From: Accumulibacter sp.
GTDB taxonomy: Bacteria > Pseudomonadota > Gammaproteobacteria > Burkholderiales > Rhodocyclaceae
Assembly (NCBI RefSeq): GCF_029255125.1
Contig: NZ_JAPUVR010000085.1
Location: 186,001 to 250,000 of the forward strand
DNA: 64,000 nucleotides
Reading direction: 5' to 3'
The position numbers were made by a program, and so were the translations under genes. Numbering within the stretch: position 1 is the stretch's first letter; each line of letters starts with the position of its first letter. Under the pieces are notes generated by a model. The model did no database searches and was not told the DNA's origin. It saw only the letters and a program-made list of their open reading frames with translations. Positions 46,947 to 60,272 of this stretch are shown here, in pieces.

Positions 46947-47702
46947 TCAGCCAGCCGCTGGCGCGATAGCCCCCGGCCCGCCAACCACCTTGCGGTAGAG
47001 CAGCAGACGGTAGAGGGCAAGGCAGATCAGCCAGTCGATCAGCCCGGTGGCAACGGTGTGCGAGAGAAAATGCGCCCCCTGAATCATCCGCCCAAATCCG
47101 ATCAGCGAAGCAAACAGCAACACCGCCCAGAGCACCTGGCGCGCCAGCCGTGGCCGGTAGTCGCGCAGGAAGAAGAACAGCGCGAGCAGCGAAAAGCCGC
47201 TGGCCGCATGCCCGGCCGGCCAGCAGTGACCCACCGGCTGACCATCGGGCGCCGCGCCGCCGACATGCACGTAAGCGTAGCGACCGCCAAACTGCTCGAG
47301 ATCCCAGGGACAGTGCACGCCAGTCAACTCCTTGAGCGGCGTGACGACCAGCGAGGCGCAGCCGATCGCGGCAACCAGATAGCCCAGTGGCCGGCGCCAG
47401 CGCCGCCACTGCCCACGCGTCCAGGTCAACAGCCAGGCAAGCACCAGGAGCACGCCGAAGCCGATGATGGCTTGCTTGAGAAAGTCGTGCATGACCGTCT
47501 CGACGAGCCACACGTGGCGGCCGACAAAACCGACCCCCGGCTGGTAGAACCAGCTTTCGACCAGAAAATCGATCGGCGCCGTGTCGATCAGGACCAAGGC
47601 CGCCAGCAGCAATGCCGGGACGAGCGCGAGCCACGGCGACAACTCGTCCGGCGCGTCGGGATGCGCCATCCCGGATGGGATCGAGGCTGCGGCGTGGGGC
47701 AT
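46947..47702 (-). CDS. PAP2-family membrane phosphatase
   Basis: A 251-residue membrane protein with about six helices. The acid-phosphatase motifs are KELTGVHCPWD, CWPAGHAASGFSLLA and GRMIQGAHFLSHTVATGLID; the last two hold the catalytic histidines. It resembles lipid phosphatases, including those acting on undecaprenyl diphosphate or lipid A, but substrate cannot be set. ATG at 47702 is used; a second ATG 11 codons on is possible. It is upstream of ubiA on the same strand. Confidence 0.88.
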   Translation of the reverse strand: MPHAAASIPSGMAHPDAPDELSPWLALVPALLLAALVLIDTAPIDFLVESWFYQPGVGFVGRHVWLVETVMHDFLKQAIIGFGVLLVLAWLLTWTRGQWRRWRRPLGYLVAAIGCASLVVTPLKELTGVHCPWDLEQFGGRYAYVHVGGAAPDGQPVGHCWPAGHAASGFSLLALFFFLRDYRPRLARQVLWAVLLFASLIGFGRMIQGAHFLSHTVATGLIDWLICLALYRLLLYRKVVGGPGAIAPAAG

Positions 47703-47902
47703 CGGTGGCGTGCTTCCTTTGATCTGGGCGGCGAAGGCCAGCGCGCGATGGCTGACCCTGACTGGCGGGCGCCACTATACTACACCCTGCTTCGCCTCGC
47801 TCCAGCCGCCACGCACGCAGCCCGATCGCCGCGCTCTGCGCACCTTCTCCCGGGCTCTCTACGCAAGCTGGCGCAGCGCCCGAATATCGCCTCAAGTTGT
47901 CC

Positions 47903-47956
47903 ACGATTCCTGCCGTTGTGTTAGTTGGGGCGGGAAAGGCGGCCAGCAGGAATCGT
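47903..47956. repeat. Perfect 11-bp inverted repeat upstream of the corrinoid operon
   Basis: ACGATTCCTGC (47903-47913) and GCAGGAATCGT (47946-47956) are exact complements around a 32-base loop that is G-rich (GGGGCGGGAAAGGCGGCC). It lies 214-267 bases before the corrinoid-protein ATG. It could be an RNA switch-like stem, an operator for a dimeric regulator or a 5' stabiliser; the sequence alone does not decide. Confidence 0.65.
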
Positions 47957-48008
47957 TCTCGCCACAGAAACCCGACCGCGGAGCCACCGACGGCGACGAG
48001 CGAAGCGA

Positions 48009-48161
48009 TGCTGCACCGACCCGAGCGATACCGAGCACTCCTCGGCTGCCAGGCCAAACCTTGCAGCGCCCAATACTGGCGGCCCTTCGACGACAAGCGG
48101 ATCGCCAAGGTAGCAGCGCTACCGCCTTCCGGCCTGGCCCGTCCGCCTGAGCCTGAGTGAG
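48009..48161 (+). CDS. Possible 50-residue leader peptide (doubtful)
   Basis: An ATG at 48009 opens a 50-codon frame that ends nine bases before the corrinoid-protein start (TGA then ATG at 48170). The predicted peptide has two cysteines (GCQAKPC) and no family. Codon third positions are GC-rich like real genes here, but there is no clear ribosome site. It may be a translated leader or chance. Confidence 0.2.
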
Positions 48162-48169
48162 ATCAAGAC

Positions 48170-48880
48170 ATGCCGCGAGATACAAGCAAGCAAACCGAGC
48201 CAGCGCTGACCGACGTTCGACAGTCGCTGGTCGCCCTGATCAAGCAGGCCGACCGAGCGGGCGCAAACGCGCTGCTCGATGCCTGGGCCGCTCGCCACGG
48301 CTACGAAGAAGTGTTCAAAGTGCTGCTCGAACCGGCACTGATCGGCATCGGCGAGTCGATCACCGGCGAAAAGCATACGCTGGCGCAGGCCTACGTTGCG
48401 GCCAAGGTCGCCGAGGATATGCTCACCCGAGCGGTGAATCAGCCGGGAGCGAACGCCTATGCCGAGCCGGAGAAAGGCCCGGTCGTCCTCGGTAACGCTG
48501 AGGGCGACTTTCACGCGCTCGGCCGCCGGATGGTGGCAACGATGCTGCGCTCCAAGGGGTGGCTCGTGCACGATCTCGGCAACGATGTGCCGCCGGAGGA
48601 ATTCGTCGACCAGGCGCTGGCGACCGGCGCGCGCGTCATTGGCGTCTCGGCGATGACGATGACCACAGCCCAGGGCATCCGCGCCTTGCGCCAGGAACTC
48701 GACACGCGAGGTCTGACCGGCCGGATGCAACTGGCGGTCGGTGGCGCCGTTTTCCTGGTCATGCCGGGCCTGGTTGAAGAGGTCGGCGGTGATGGTACGG
48801 CAAGCAACATGTTTGCCGCTCCGGGCCTGTTCGAGCGGCTTTGGCAAGCCTCGCTGCAGGCGGAGACCATCCATGCATAG
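48170..48880 (+). CDS. Corrinoid (B12)-binding protein, MtaC/MetH-cap type
   Basis: A 236-residue two-domain protein like the corrinoid proteins of methyltransferase systems (MtaC, MtbC, MttC). The helical cap (about residues 10-90) includes EPALIGIGESITGEKHTLAQ. The Rossmann B12 domain has the cobalt-ligand motif EGDFHALGRRMVATMLRSKG, with D113-x-H115-x-x-G as the base-off/His-on signature, then VSAMTMTTAQGIRALRQEL and VGGAVF. It would carry a methyl group between two methyltransferases, or bind B12 as a signal. It overlaps the next gene by eight bases and opens the seven-gene run. Confidence 0.9.
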   Translation: MPRDTSKQTEPALTDVRQSLVALIKQADRAGANALLDAWAARHGYEEVFKVLLEPALIGIGESITGEKHTLAQAYVAAKVAEDMLTRAVNQPGANAYAEPEKGPVVLGNAEGDFHALGRRMVATMLRSKGWLVHDLGNDVPPEEFVDQALATGARVIGVSAMTMTTAQGIRALRQELDTRGLTGRMQLAVGGAVFLVMPGLVEEVGGDGTASNMFAAPGLFERLWQASLQAETIHA

Positions 48881-49895
48881 CGCTGCCCGGTTCAACAACC
48901 TGCTGCATGACCAGCCGACCGATAGGCGCGTGTTTACGCTGGTCCTCAGCCTCTACGGCGCGCGCCTGACGGCTTGCCCCTTGGACCAGCACTACACCGA
49001 CCCAGTCGCCTACGCGCGCGGCCAGTCGGCTGTGCGCGAAACCTTCCAGCCTGATGTCCTTTTCGCGCCAGTGTCCGTTGCCCTGATCGGGGCAGCTTTT
49101 GGCGGCAAGCTGCGCTACCTGAAGAGCAACGCGCCGACGATTGCCCAACCGGCGATCGAGTCGGCCGGCGACTGGCAAAACCTGCATATTCCCGACCCCG
49201 AGCAGCAGCCGCATCTGGTTTTCGTGCGCGAAGCGCTGCGCCGCATGGTCGCCGAACACCGCGATCAGGTGCCGGTCGCTGCCCTGTTTCTGACGCCGGT
49301 CGACATACCTATGCTGGTCATGGGCATGGACGCCTGGATGGACGCCGTGCTCTTCGACCGCCAGGCCGCGCGGCGCATTGCACGCGGCCTGATTCCGTTT
49401 TTCGTCAGCGTGGCGAACGGTTATTTCGACGACGGTGCGGCCTACCTGGTGCTGCCGTGTGCGTTTGCCTCGCCGAGCATCGTACCGCGGACGATCGTCG
49501 AGCAGTTTTCGCGCCCGATCATGGCCGAGGCGCTGGCGCAACTGCGCGGGCCGGTGGCGCTGCACCACCTCGACCCCCCATTGCTGCCGCACCTCGACCT
49601 GCTCGCCGACCTGCCGGCGGTCGGCGGCTTCAGCCTCGCTTCCGCCGACAACCTGAGCCAGGCGCGCGCGCTGCTTGGCCGCCGGCCGATCCTGCTCGGC
49701 GGACCCGAGGTCCGCTTGCTGCGCCAGGGAAGCACAGGCGAGGTCGAAGCGGCTTGCCGCGCGGTTCTGGAAGATCGGCGTGACGACCCGCGCTTCATCC
49801 TGTGCAATTCGGGGGCTGACCTCTGGCTCGACACACCGCCGGAAAACATTCACGCCGTACGGCGCGCCGTCGAGTCCTGGGCGAGCGAACGCTGA
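48873..49895 (+). CDS. UroD/MtaA-like corrinoid methyltransferase without the usual zinc ligands
   Basis: A 340-residue TIM-barrel protein of the uroporphyrinogen-decarboxylase superfamily (MtaA/CmuA branch). FQPDVLFAPVSVALIGAAFG and DTPPENIHAVRRAVESW are typical. In MtaA-type enzymes zinc is held by a His-x-Cys and a later Cys; here the equivalents are H231-H232-L233-D234 and G-A315-D, so both cysteines seem replaced, although C311 lies nearby. The protein may therefore not activate a thiol in the normal way. The ATG at 48873 lies inside the corrinoid gene's end; the last base touches the DUF1638 start. Confidence 0.82.
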   Translation: MHSAARFNNLLHDQPTDRRVFTLVLSLYGARLTACPLDQHYTDPVAYARGQSAVRETFQPDVLFAPVSVALIGAAFGGKLRYLKSNAPTIAQPAIESAGDWQNLHIPDPEQQPHLVFVREALRRMVAEHRDQVPVAALFLTPVDIPMLVMGMDAWMDAVLFDRQAARRIARGLIPFFVSVANGYFDDGAAYLVLPCAFASPSIVPRTIVEQFSRPIMAEALAQLRGPVALHHLDPPLLPHLDLLADLPAVGGFSLASADNLSQARALLGRRPILLGGPEVRLLRQGSTGEVEAACRAVLEDRRDDPRFILCNSGADLWLDTPPENIHAVRRAVESWASER

Positions 49896-50506
49896 TGACA
49901 CCTTCGCCTGAAAGTCCGGTCGTCCTCGTCACCTGCTCGGTGTTTCGCGCCGAGGTCACCCACTTGTGGAAGACGTGTTGGCCACATCTGAAGGTCCCCT
50001 TTCAAAGCTCGATGCTGCACATGAACCCGGTCAAGCTCGGTTGCCGGCTGGAAATGGTCGTCGACAACGAACTGCGCCAAGGTCGTCGAGTGGTTCTCGT
50101 CTACGGGGAATGCTTTCCCGGAATGGGCGAGCTGGAATCCCGGCCGGGTGTCGCGCGTACGCGCGGCGGCAACTGTGCCGAAATGGTTCTCGGGCACAAG
50201 GAGTACGTGCGGCTGTTGCGCGCCGGCGCGTTCTTCCTGCTCCCCGAATGGGCGGCACAGGGTGATCGCTACTTCCGGCGCGACCTGGGTTTGAATCGCG
50301 ACAACGCGACCAGCCTGATGCGCGACTCGCACAACACCTTGCTCTACCTCGATACGGGCGTTGCGCCGATTCCCGAGCAGGGACTGCAGGCGGTCTCCCG
50401 CCACTGCGGCCTGCCGTGGGAAATCCTGCCGGTCTCGCTCGATCGTTTGCGCGCGGTCATCGAGGACGCGCTGCAGCGGCTCGGCCCCTTGGCGGCACCC
50501 GACTAG
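49895..50506 (+). CDS. DUF1638 domain-containing protein
   Basis: A 203-residue protein. It begins VVLVTCSVFRAEVTHLWKTC and carries VVLVYGECFPGMGELESRPG and RGGNCAEMVLGHKEYVRLL, the Cys-containing motifs of DUF1638, followed by the aromatic AGAFFLLPEWAAQGDRYFRR. The family has no proven function but is repeatedly found beside corrinoid proteins and UroD-like methyltransferases in anaerobes. Three conserved cysteines suggest metal or corrinoid binding. Its ATG overlaps the previous stop; the stop TAG overlaps a possible GTG start of the first kinase. Confidence 0.87.
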   Translation: MTPSPESPVVLVTCSVFRAEVTHLWKTCWPHLKVPFQSSMLHMNPVKLGCRLEMVVDNELRQGRRVVLVYGECFPGMGELESRPGVARTRGGNCAEMVLGHKEYVRLLRAGAFFLLPEWAAQGDRYFRRDLGLNRDNATSLMRDSHNTLLYLDTGVAPIPEQGLQAVSRHCGLPWEILPVSLDRLRAVIEDALQRLGPLAAPD

Positions 50507-50517
50507 TGGATACCACC

Positions 50518-52956
50518 ATGCGCGACCCGGCGTTGCCCGTGATGACCATGGACATCCTGAGCAACGTTCTCGAGCGGGCAGATCACCCGAGCGACCTGAG
50601 CGCCTGTCTGGCCGAAGAAATTCGCGCCCTGACCGGCGTGCGCTGTGTCGTCTTCGTGCAGTACGACGATGCGCTGGCGACTGGCGGCGACCGCTTGATC
50701 AGCGTCAACCCGCAGCGCCGCCAGCGCTGGGCGGCGTCGGCCGGTTTTCGTCGCCTGTGCGCGATCACGCGCGAATTGCCGGCGATTTGCACCTGGTCGC
50801 CGGATGAGGCTTCGGAAGTGGCCGAGATTCTGCGCGACGAGGGATTCGGCCTGTCGATGGCGATACCGTTGAGTGTCGGCGTTCATCGGGTCGGCGTGAT
50901 GCTCTTGCTCGGCTTCCCCGACGACGCCAAGCTGGCGTCCACGACCAAGCTGCTCGACACGCTGTCCTCAGTTCTCGCGCTGGTACTACGCAACGCTTTC
51001 CTCTACGAACAACAGGAACAGATCATCCGCGAACGCACCGCCGAGCTGCGCCGGATGAACGAGCAGTTGCGCACCGAGCTGACCGAACGTGAACGCCTGG
51101 AAGTGGAATTGCGGCAGAGCGAGGAACGCCTCAAGCTGGCGACCGAATCGGGCCGTCTGGCCATCTGGGACTGGGATGTGAGCACCAATGCGATGCTTTG
51201 GGACGAGCGCATGCTCGAGCTGTACGGCATCAGCCGGGAGGCTTTCACCAATGACGTGAGTACCTGGGAACGCAGCCTGCACCCGGACGATCGCGAACGA
51301 GCATACCGCGAGTGTCAGGCGGCGCTGCAAGGCGAGCGGGATTTCAACACCGAGTTCCGCATCCTGCGCCCGGACGGCACGCTGCGTTGGGTCAAGGCAG
51401 ATGCCCTGGTCCTGCGTGACGTCGCCGGCAACGCACTACGCATGACCGGCCTGAATCGCGACATCACTGCCGCCAAACACGCCGAGGCCGAACTGAGCAC
51501 CTACCGGGTTCACCTGGAGGAACTGGTCTCGGCACGTACGGTAGAACTGCTCACGGCCAAAGAAGATGCGGAAGCGGCGAACCGGGCAAAAAGCACGTTC
51601 CTCGCCAACATGAGCCACGAGCTGCGCACACCGCTCAACGCCATCCTCGGCTTTTCCGCGCTGCTGCGTCAGGACCCCGGGCTCAGCGAACACATGCGGG
51701 AGTATCTGGACATCATCAAGCGCAGCGGCGAACACCTGCTTGGGCTGATCAACGATGTTCTCGACATGGCCAAGATCGAGGCCGGACGCATCGAGTTGGT
51801 CAAGCTCCCGCTCGATCTGGCGGCGACGGTGGATGAGGTGGTGAACATGATGCGCCAGCGCGCGCCGGAGAAGAGCCTGACGCTCAAGCTGGAGCGCTCG
51901 CCGCATGTCGCGCGCTACATCTGGGGCGATCAGACGCGGCTGCGCCAGGTCCTGGTCAACCTGCTGGGCAACGCGGTCAAGTTCACCGCAGCGGGCGAGG
52001 TCACCCTGCGTCTGACCGCGACGTCCAACGCCAACGCGCCCCGCCTCCTGATCGAGGTGGAAGACACCGGTCCAGGCATCGCAGCGAACGACCAGGCGAA
52101 GGTCTTCGACCCGTTCGTTCAGGCAGGCCCGGCGTCCGACCAGAAAGGCACCGGACTGGGTCTGGCGATCACCCGCCAGCTCGTCGAGTTGATGGGGGGG
52201 CGGCTCGGGATGAGCAGCCAGATTGGAGAAGGCAGCCGCTTCTGGATCGATCTGCCGATCGAGGTCGCGACGGCCGGCGACGTGTCCGGCGCGCAGGATA
52301 CGGGCGACGAGCTGCTCACCCTGGCACCGGGCCAACCCGAGTGGCGAATTCTGGTCGTCGAGGATCAGCCGGAGAACAACCTGCTGCTCAGCCGCCTGCT
52401 GGAAGACGCCGGCTTGCGCGTGCGTCGAGCGACGAACGGTGCGGAAGGAGTCGAATGCTTCCAGCAATGGCGACCGCACTTCGTCTGGATGGACCAGCGC
52501 ATGCCCGTGATGAACGGCCTGGAGGCCAGCCGGCACATCCGGGCGCTGGAAGGCGGCGCCGCGGTGAAGATCGTTGCGCTCACCGCCTCGGTGTTCTCCG
52601 AACAGCGCAGTGAAATGCTCGCCGCGGGGATGGACGATATCCTGCACAAGCCGCTGCGGCTGGCCGAGATTTTCGGCTGCCTGCAACGTCACCTGGGTGC
52701 GCGCTTCATCCGCCGTCCCGGTGCGCGTCCGCTGCCTGCCCCAGCGCCAGGCGTGCTGAATAACGCCGCACTGGCGGCGCTACCCGAAGAACTGCGTAGT
52801 GAGTTGGCCAAGGCCCTGCTGACGCTTGACACGACGCGAATCAGTGAGCTGATCGGGCAAATCGCCGAATGCGATCCCGCACTGGGCAAGGCGCTGCGCG
52901 GCCACGCCGACAATTTCGACTTCGAGCCGATCGAGCGTGCCTTGGGCGACGCGTGA
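50518..52956 (+). CDS. Hybrid histidine kinase 1 (GAF-PAS-HisKA-HATPase-REC)
   Basis: An 812-residue soluble hybrid kinase. A GAF domain (about residues 15-160) leads through a coiled coil ([20 protein letters not shown]) to a PAS/PAC domain (about 195-320). The HisKA motif [19 protein letters not shown] has H367 as phospho-acceptor; the ATPase has DTGPGIA and [18 protein letters not shown]. The receiver has the acidic pair in VVEDQPEN, D659 in WMDQRMP, the Thr in LTAS and Lys in HKPLR, so it should be functional. A C-terminal helical domain shared with the next three genes ends the protein. The start is uncertain: ATG at 50518, or GTG at 50506 overlapping the DUF1638 stop. Confidence 0.93.
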   Translation: MRDPALPVMTMDILSNVLERADHPSDLSACLAEEIRALTGVRCVVFVQYDDALATGGDRLISVNPQRRQRWAASAGFRRLCAITRELPAICTWSPDEASEVAEILRDEGFGLSMAIPLSVGVHRVGVMLLLGFPDDAKLASTTKLLDTLSSVLALVLRNAFLYEQQEQIIRERTAELRRMNEQLRTELTERERLEVELRQSEERLKLATESGRLAIWDWDVSTNAMLWDERMLELYGISREAFTNDVSTWERSLHPDDRERAYRECQAALQGERDFNTEFRILRPDGTLRWVKADALVLRDVAGNALRMTGLNRDITAAKHAEAELSTYRVHLEELVSARTVELLTAKEDAEAANRAKSTFLANMSHELRTPLNAILGFSALLRQDPGLSEHMREYLDIIKRSGEHLLGLINDVLDMAKIEAGRIELVKLPLDLAATVDEVVNMMRQRAPEKSLTLKLERSPHVARYIWGDQTRLRQVLVNLLGNAVKFTAAGEVTLRLTATSNANAPRLLIEVEDTGPGIAANDQAKVFDPFVQAGPASDQKGTGLGLAITRQLVELMGGRLGMSSQIGEGSRFWIDLPIEVATAGDVSGAQDTGDELLTLAPGQPEWRILVVEDQPENNLLLSRLLEDAGLRVRRATNGAEGVECFQQWRPHFVWMDQRMPVMNGLEASRHIRALEGGAAVKIVALTASVFSEQRSEMLAAGMDDILHKPLRLAEIFGCLQRHLGARFIRRPGARPLPAPAPGVLNNAALAALPEELRSELAKALLTLDTTRISELIGQIAECDPALGKALRGHADNFDFEPIERALGDA

Positions 52957-52966
52957 GGACGCTCTG

Positions 52967-55462
<2,496 letters not shown>

Positions 55463-55519
55463 AGCCGCGCGGCACCCACCCGCAGCTTTGCGTGCAGTAC
55501 AACGCCCAGGGAGTAGACC

Positions 55520-57550
55520 ATGCCGCTGTTTCGTGAACTGACCGACCTGAACAAGCTGCGCGAGCTGATGGCCGCGTTCTACCAGGCGTTCCGAATTCCC
55601 CACTCGATCTCGGACGCCGATGGCGAATGGCTGGTAACCGAAGGCTGGGAAGACTGCTGCACGCGCTTCTTCCGGGTCAATCCGGAGTCGGAAGCGATCT
55701 GTCGGCGCAGCGATTCGCGCATCGTCAGCATGCTGACGCCAAACGTGCATACCTGCAACACCTGCGACCACGGTCTCGAACACGTCGGTGCGCAGATCGT
55801 GGTTGACGGCGAGCACGTCGCCACGTTCTGGCTTGGCCAGTTCTTCTACGCGCCACCCGACATGGATTTCTATCGCGACTACGGTGCACGCTTCGGCTTC
55901 CCGGAAAGCGAGTTTCTCGCCGCAATCAAGCACTGCAAAGTCACCAACCGCGAAAACATCGATCGCTTGATGGATTATTTCATCAAGTTCTGCGAGTTCC
56001 TGGCCGAGGCGGGTATCCAGCATCACCAGGTGCGGAGCAAGGAGGCTGAGATCCGCCAGATCAACGCCAATCTCGAGCAGACGGTGATCAACCGAACGCG
56101 CGAGCTGGAGAACGCCAAGAACACCGCGGAATCCGCCAACCGGGCGAAATCGGTCTTCCTGGCCAACATGAGTCACGAGTTGCGCACGCCTTTGAACGCC
56201 ATTCTCGGCTTTACCGCGCTGATGCAGCGGGATGCCGTTCTGAGCGGGCGCGACGGCGAGCACCTCGACATCGTCAACCGCAGCGGCACGCACCTGCTGG
56301 GACTGGTCAACGATGTGCTCGACATGGCGAAGATCGAAGCTGGCCGCATCCAGTTGCAGATGGCAAGCTTCGATCTCGGAACGATGGTAGACGATCTGGT
56401 CAGCATGATGGAGCAGCGTGCCCGCGAAAAGGGCTTGGAGCTGCGCCTGGAGCGCCCGGCAAGCGTTGTACAGCATATCCGCGGCGACGAAACGAGGCTG
56501 CGACAGATCCTGGTCAACCTGCTCGGCAACGCCGTCAAGTACACCCAGACCGGCAGCGTGACGCTGCGCTTCGACCCTCTACCCGAGGCGAACGAGCCGC
56601 GCCTGCGGATCGAGGTGGAGGATACGGGCCCCGGCATCGCGCCGGAGGATCAGGCGCGGATTTTCGAACCTTTTGTCCAGGCCGGTCCGGCCGACGCACA
56701 GAAAGGGACGGGGCTGGGGCTGGCCATCACGCGCCAGTTGGTCGAACTGATGGGTGGACGGATCGAGCTGAGCAGCCAACCTGGCCAGGGAAGCCGCTTC
56801 TCGTTCGAGTTGCCGGTCGAGTTGCCTGGCGAGCCGGAAGAAAGCGAGCTGGCCAACGCGGCGGCCGCTGCGGGCGAAGTGCTCCGCCTGGCCCCCGGTC
56901 AACCCGATTGGCGCATTCTGATCGTCGAGGATCAGGCGGAGAACCGCTTGCTGCTAACTCGTCTGCTGGAGGATGCCGGCTTCCAGGTGCGCGCGGCAAC
57001 GAACGGCGCCGAGGGCGTCCAAAGTCAACAGCAATGGCAACCGCACTTCATCTGGATGGACTGGCGCATGCCGGTGATGGACGGCCTGGAGGCGACGCGG
57101 CGCATCCGGGCGCTCCCCGGTGGCGAAGCGACGCGGATTGTCGCGCTGACCGCCTCGGTCTTTGCCGATCAGCGTAGCGCGCTGATCGCCGCGGGCATGG
57201 ACGATGTGATCCATAAGCCGTTTCGGCCGCAGCAGATCTTCGCCTGTATGGAGCACCTGCTCGGCGCTCGCTTCCTGCACCGGCCAAGCAAGCCGGTTGC
57301 CGACGCCGTGACGCTCTCCCAGGAACACCGCGCTGCCCCGCCAGCAACGCTGCCCGCAGCCCTGCGCGGCGAACTGGCCGACGCCTTGCTGGCGCTCGAC
57401 GCCGAGCGCATCGCCCGGCTGATCGGCCAGGTGGCGGAGCGCGACGCAGCCCTCGGCGAAGCTTTCTACCGCCATGCCAGGATCTTCGACTACCTGTCGA
57501 TCGAGCGCGCGCTGGCCGATCTCGCGCGCAACGACGCGACCGCCGGCTGA
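55520..57550 (+). CDS. Hybrid histidine kinase 3 (PocR-HisKA-HATPase-REC)
   Basis: A 676-residue soluble kinase. Residues about 10-165 form a PocR sensor domain: LRELMAAFYQAFRIPHSISD, C46/C47, C61 in AICRRSDS, H78-C79 and C82 in HTCNTCDHGL, and VVDGEHVATFWLGQFFY. PocR domains bind small organic molecules and in some bacteria haem; they regulate propanediol and one-carbon genes. A coiled coil leads to HisKA (H219 in [10 protein letters not shown]), an ATPase with DTGPGIA and GTGLGLAI, a receiver with D514 in WMDWRMP and Lys in HKPFRP, and the shared C-terminal domain. Confidence 0.94.
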   Translation: MPLFRELTDLNKLRELMAAFYQAFRIPHSISDADGEWLVTEGWEDCCTRFFRVNPESEAICRRSDSRIVSMLTPNVHTCNTCDHGLEHVGAQIVVDGEHVATFWLGQFFYAPPDMDFYRDYGARFGFPESEFLAAIKHCKVTNRENIDRLMDYFIKFCEFLAEAGIQHHQVRSKEAEIRQINANLEQTVINRTRELENAKNTAESANRAKSVFLANMSHELRTPLNAILGFTALMQRDAVLSGRDGEHLDIVNRSGTHLLGLVNDVLDMAKIEAGRIQLQMASFDLGTMVDDLVSMMEQRAREKGLELRLERPASVVQHIRGDETRLRQILVNLLGNAVKYTQTGSVTLRFDPLPEANEPRLRIEVEDTGPGIAPEDQARIFEPFVQAGPADAQKGTGLGLAITRQLVELMGGRIELSSQPGQGSRFSFELPVELPGEPEESELANAAAAAGEVLRLAPGQPDWRILIVEDQAENRLLLTRLLEDAGFQVRAATNGAEGVQSQQQWQPHFIWMDWRMPVMDGLEATRRIRALPGGEATRIVALTASVFADQRSALIAAGMDDVIHKPFRPQQIFACMEHLLGARFLHRPSKPVADAVTLSQEHRAAPPATLPAALRGELADALLALDAERIARLIGQVAERDAALGEAFYRHARIFDYLSIERALADLARNDATAG

Positions 57551-57553
57551 GCA

Positions 57554-60229
<2,676 letters not shown>

Positions 60230-60272
60230 CACCCGCGACCACGGCACACGAACGACCTCGCCTGCGCTCGCT

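Larger units (their letters stand above)
47703..48169. other. Leader region of the corrinoid/kinase operon
   Basis: These 467 bases separate the divergent PAP2 and corrinoid-protein genes. They contain a perfect 11-bp inverted repeat (listed separately) and, just before the corrinoid gene, a possible 50-codon frame at 48009-48161. No cobalamin riboswitch consensus, tRNA or clear promoter pair was found; ACTATA at about 47776 on the minus strand could be part of a -10 for the PAP2 gene. Confidence 0.4.

Noticed and set aside
46018-48108. A 696-codon minus-strand frame covering ubiA
   Set aside because: Codons above 46914 run through the PAP2 gene in the wrong frame and have low-complexity composition; UbiA starts at 46914.
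47703-48169. Cobalamin riboswitch before the corrinoid operon
   Set aside because: The CGGGAAAGGC segment recalls a riboswitch core, but the GCCACTG, B12 box and AGGAGACCTGCC-like elements are all absent.
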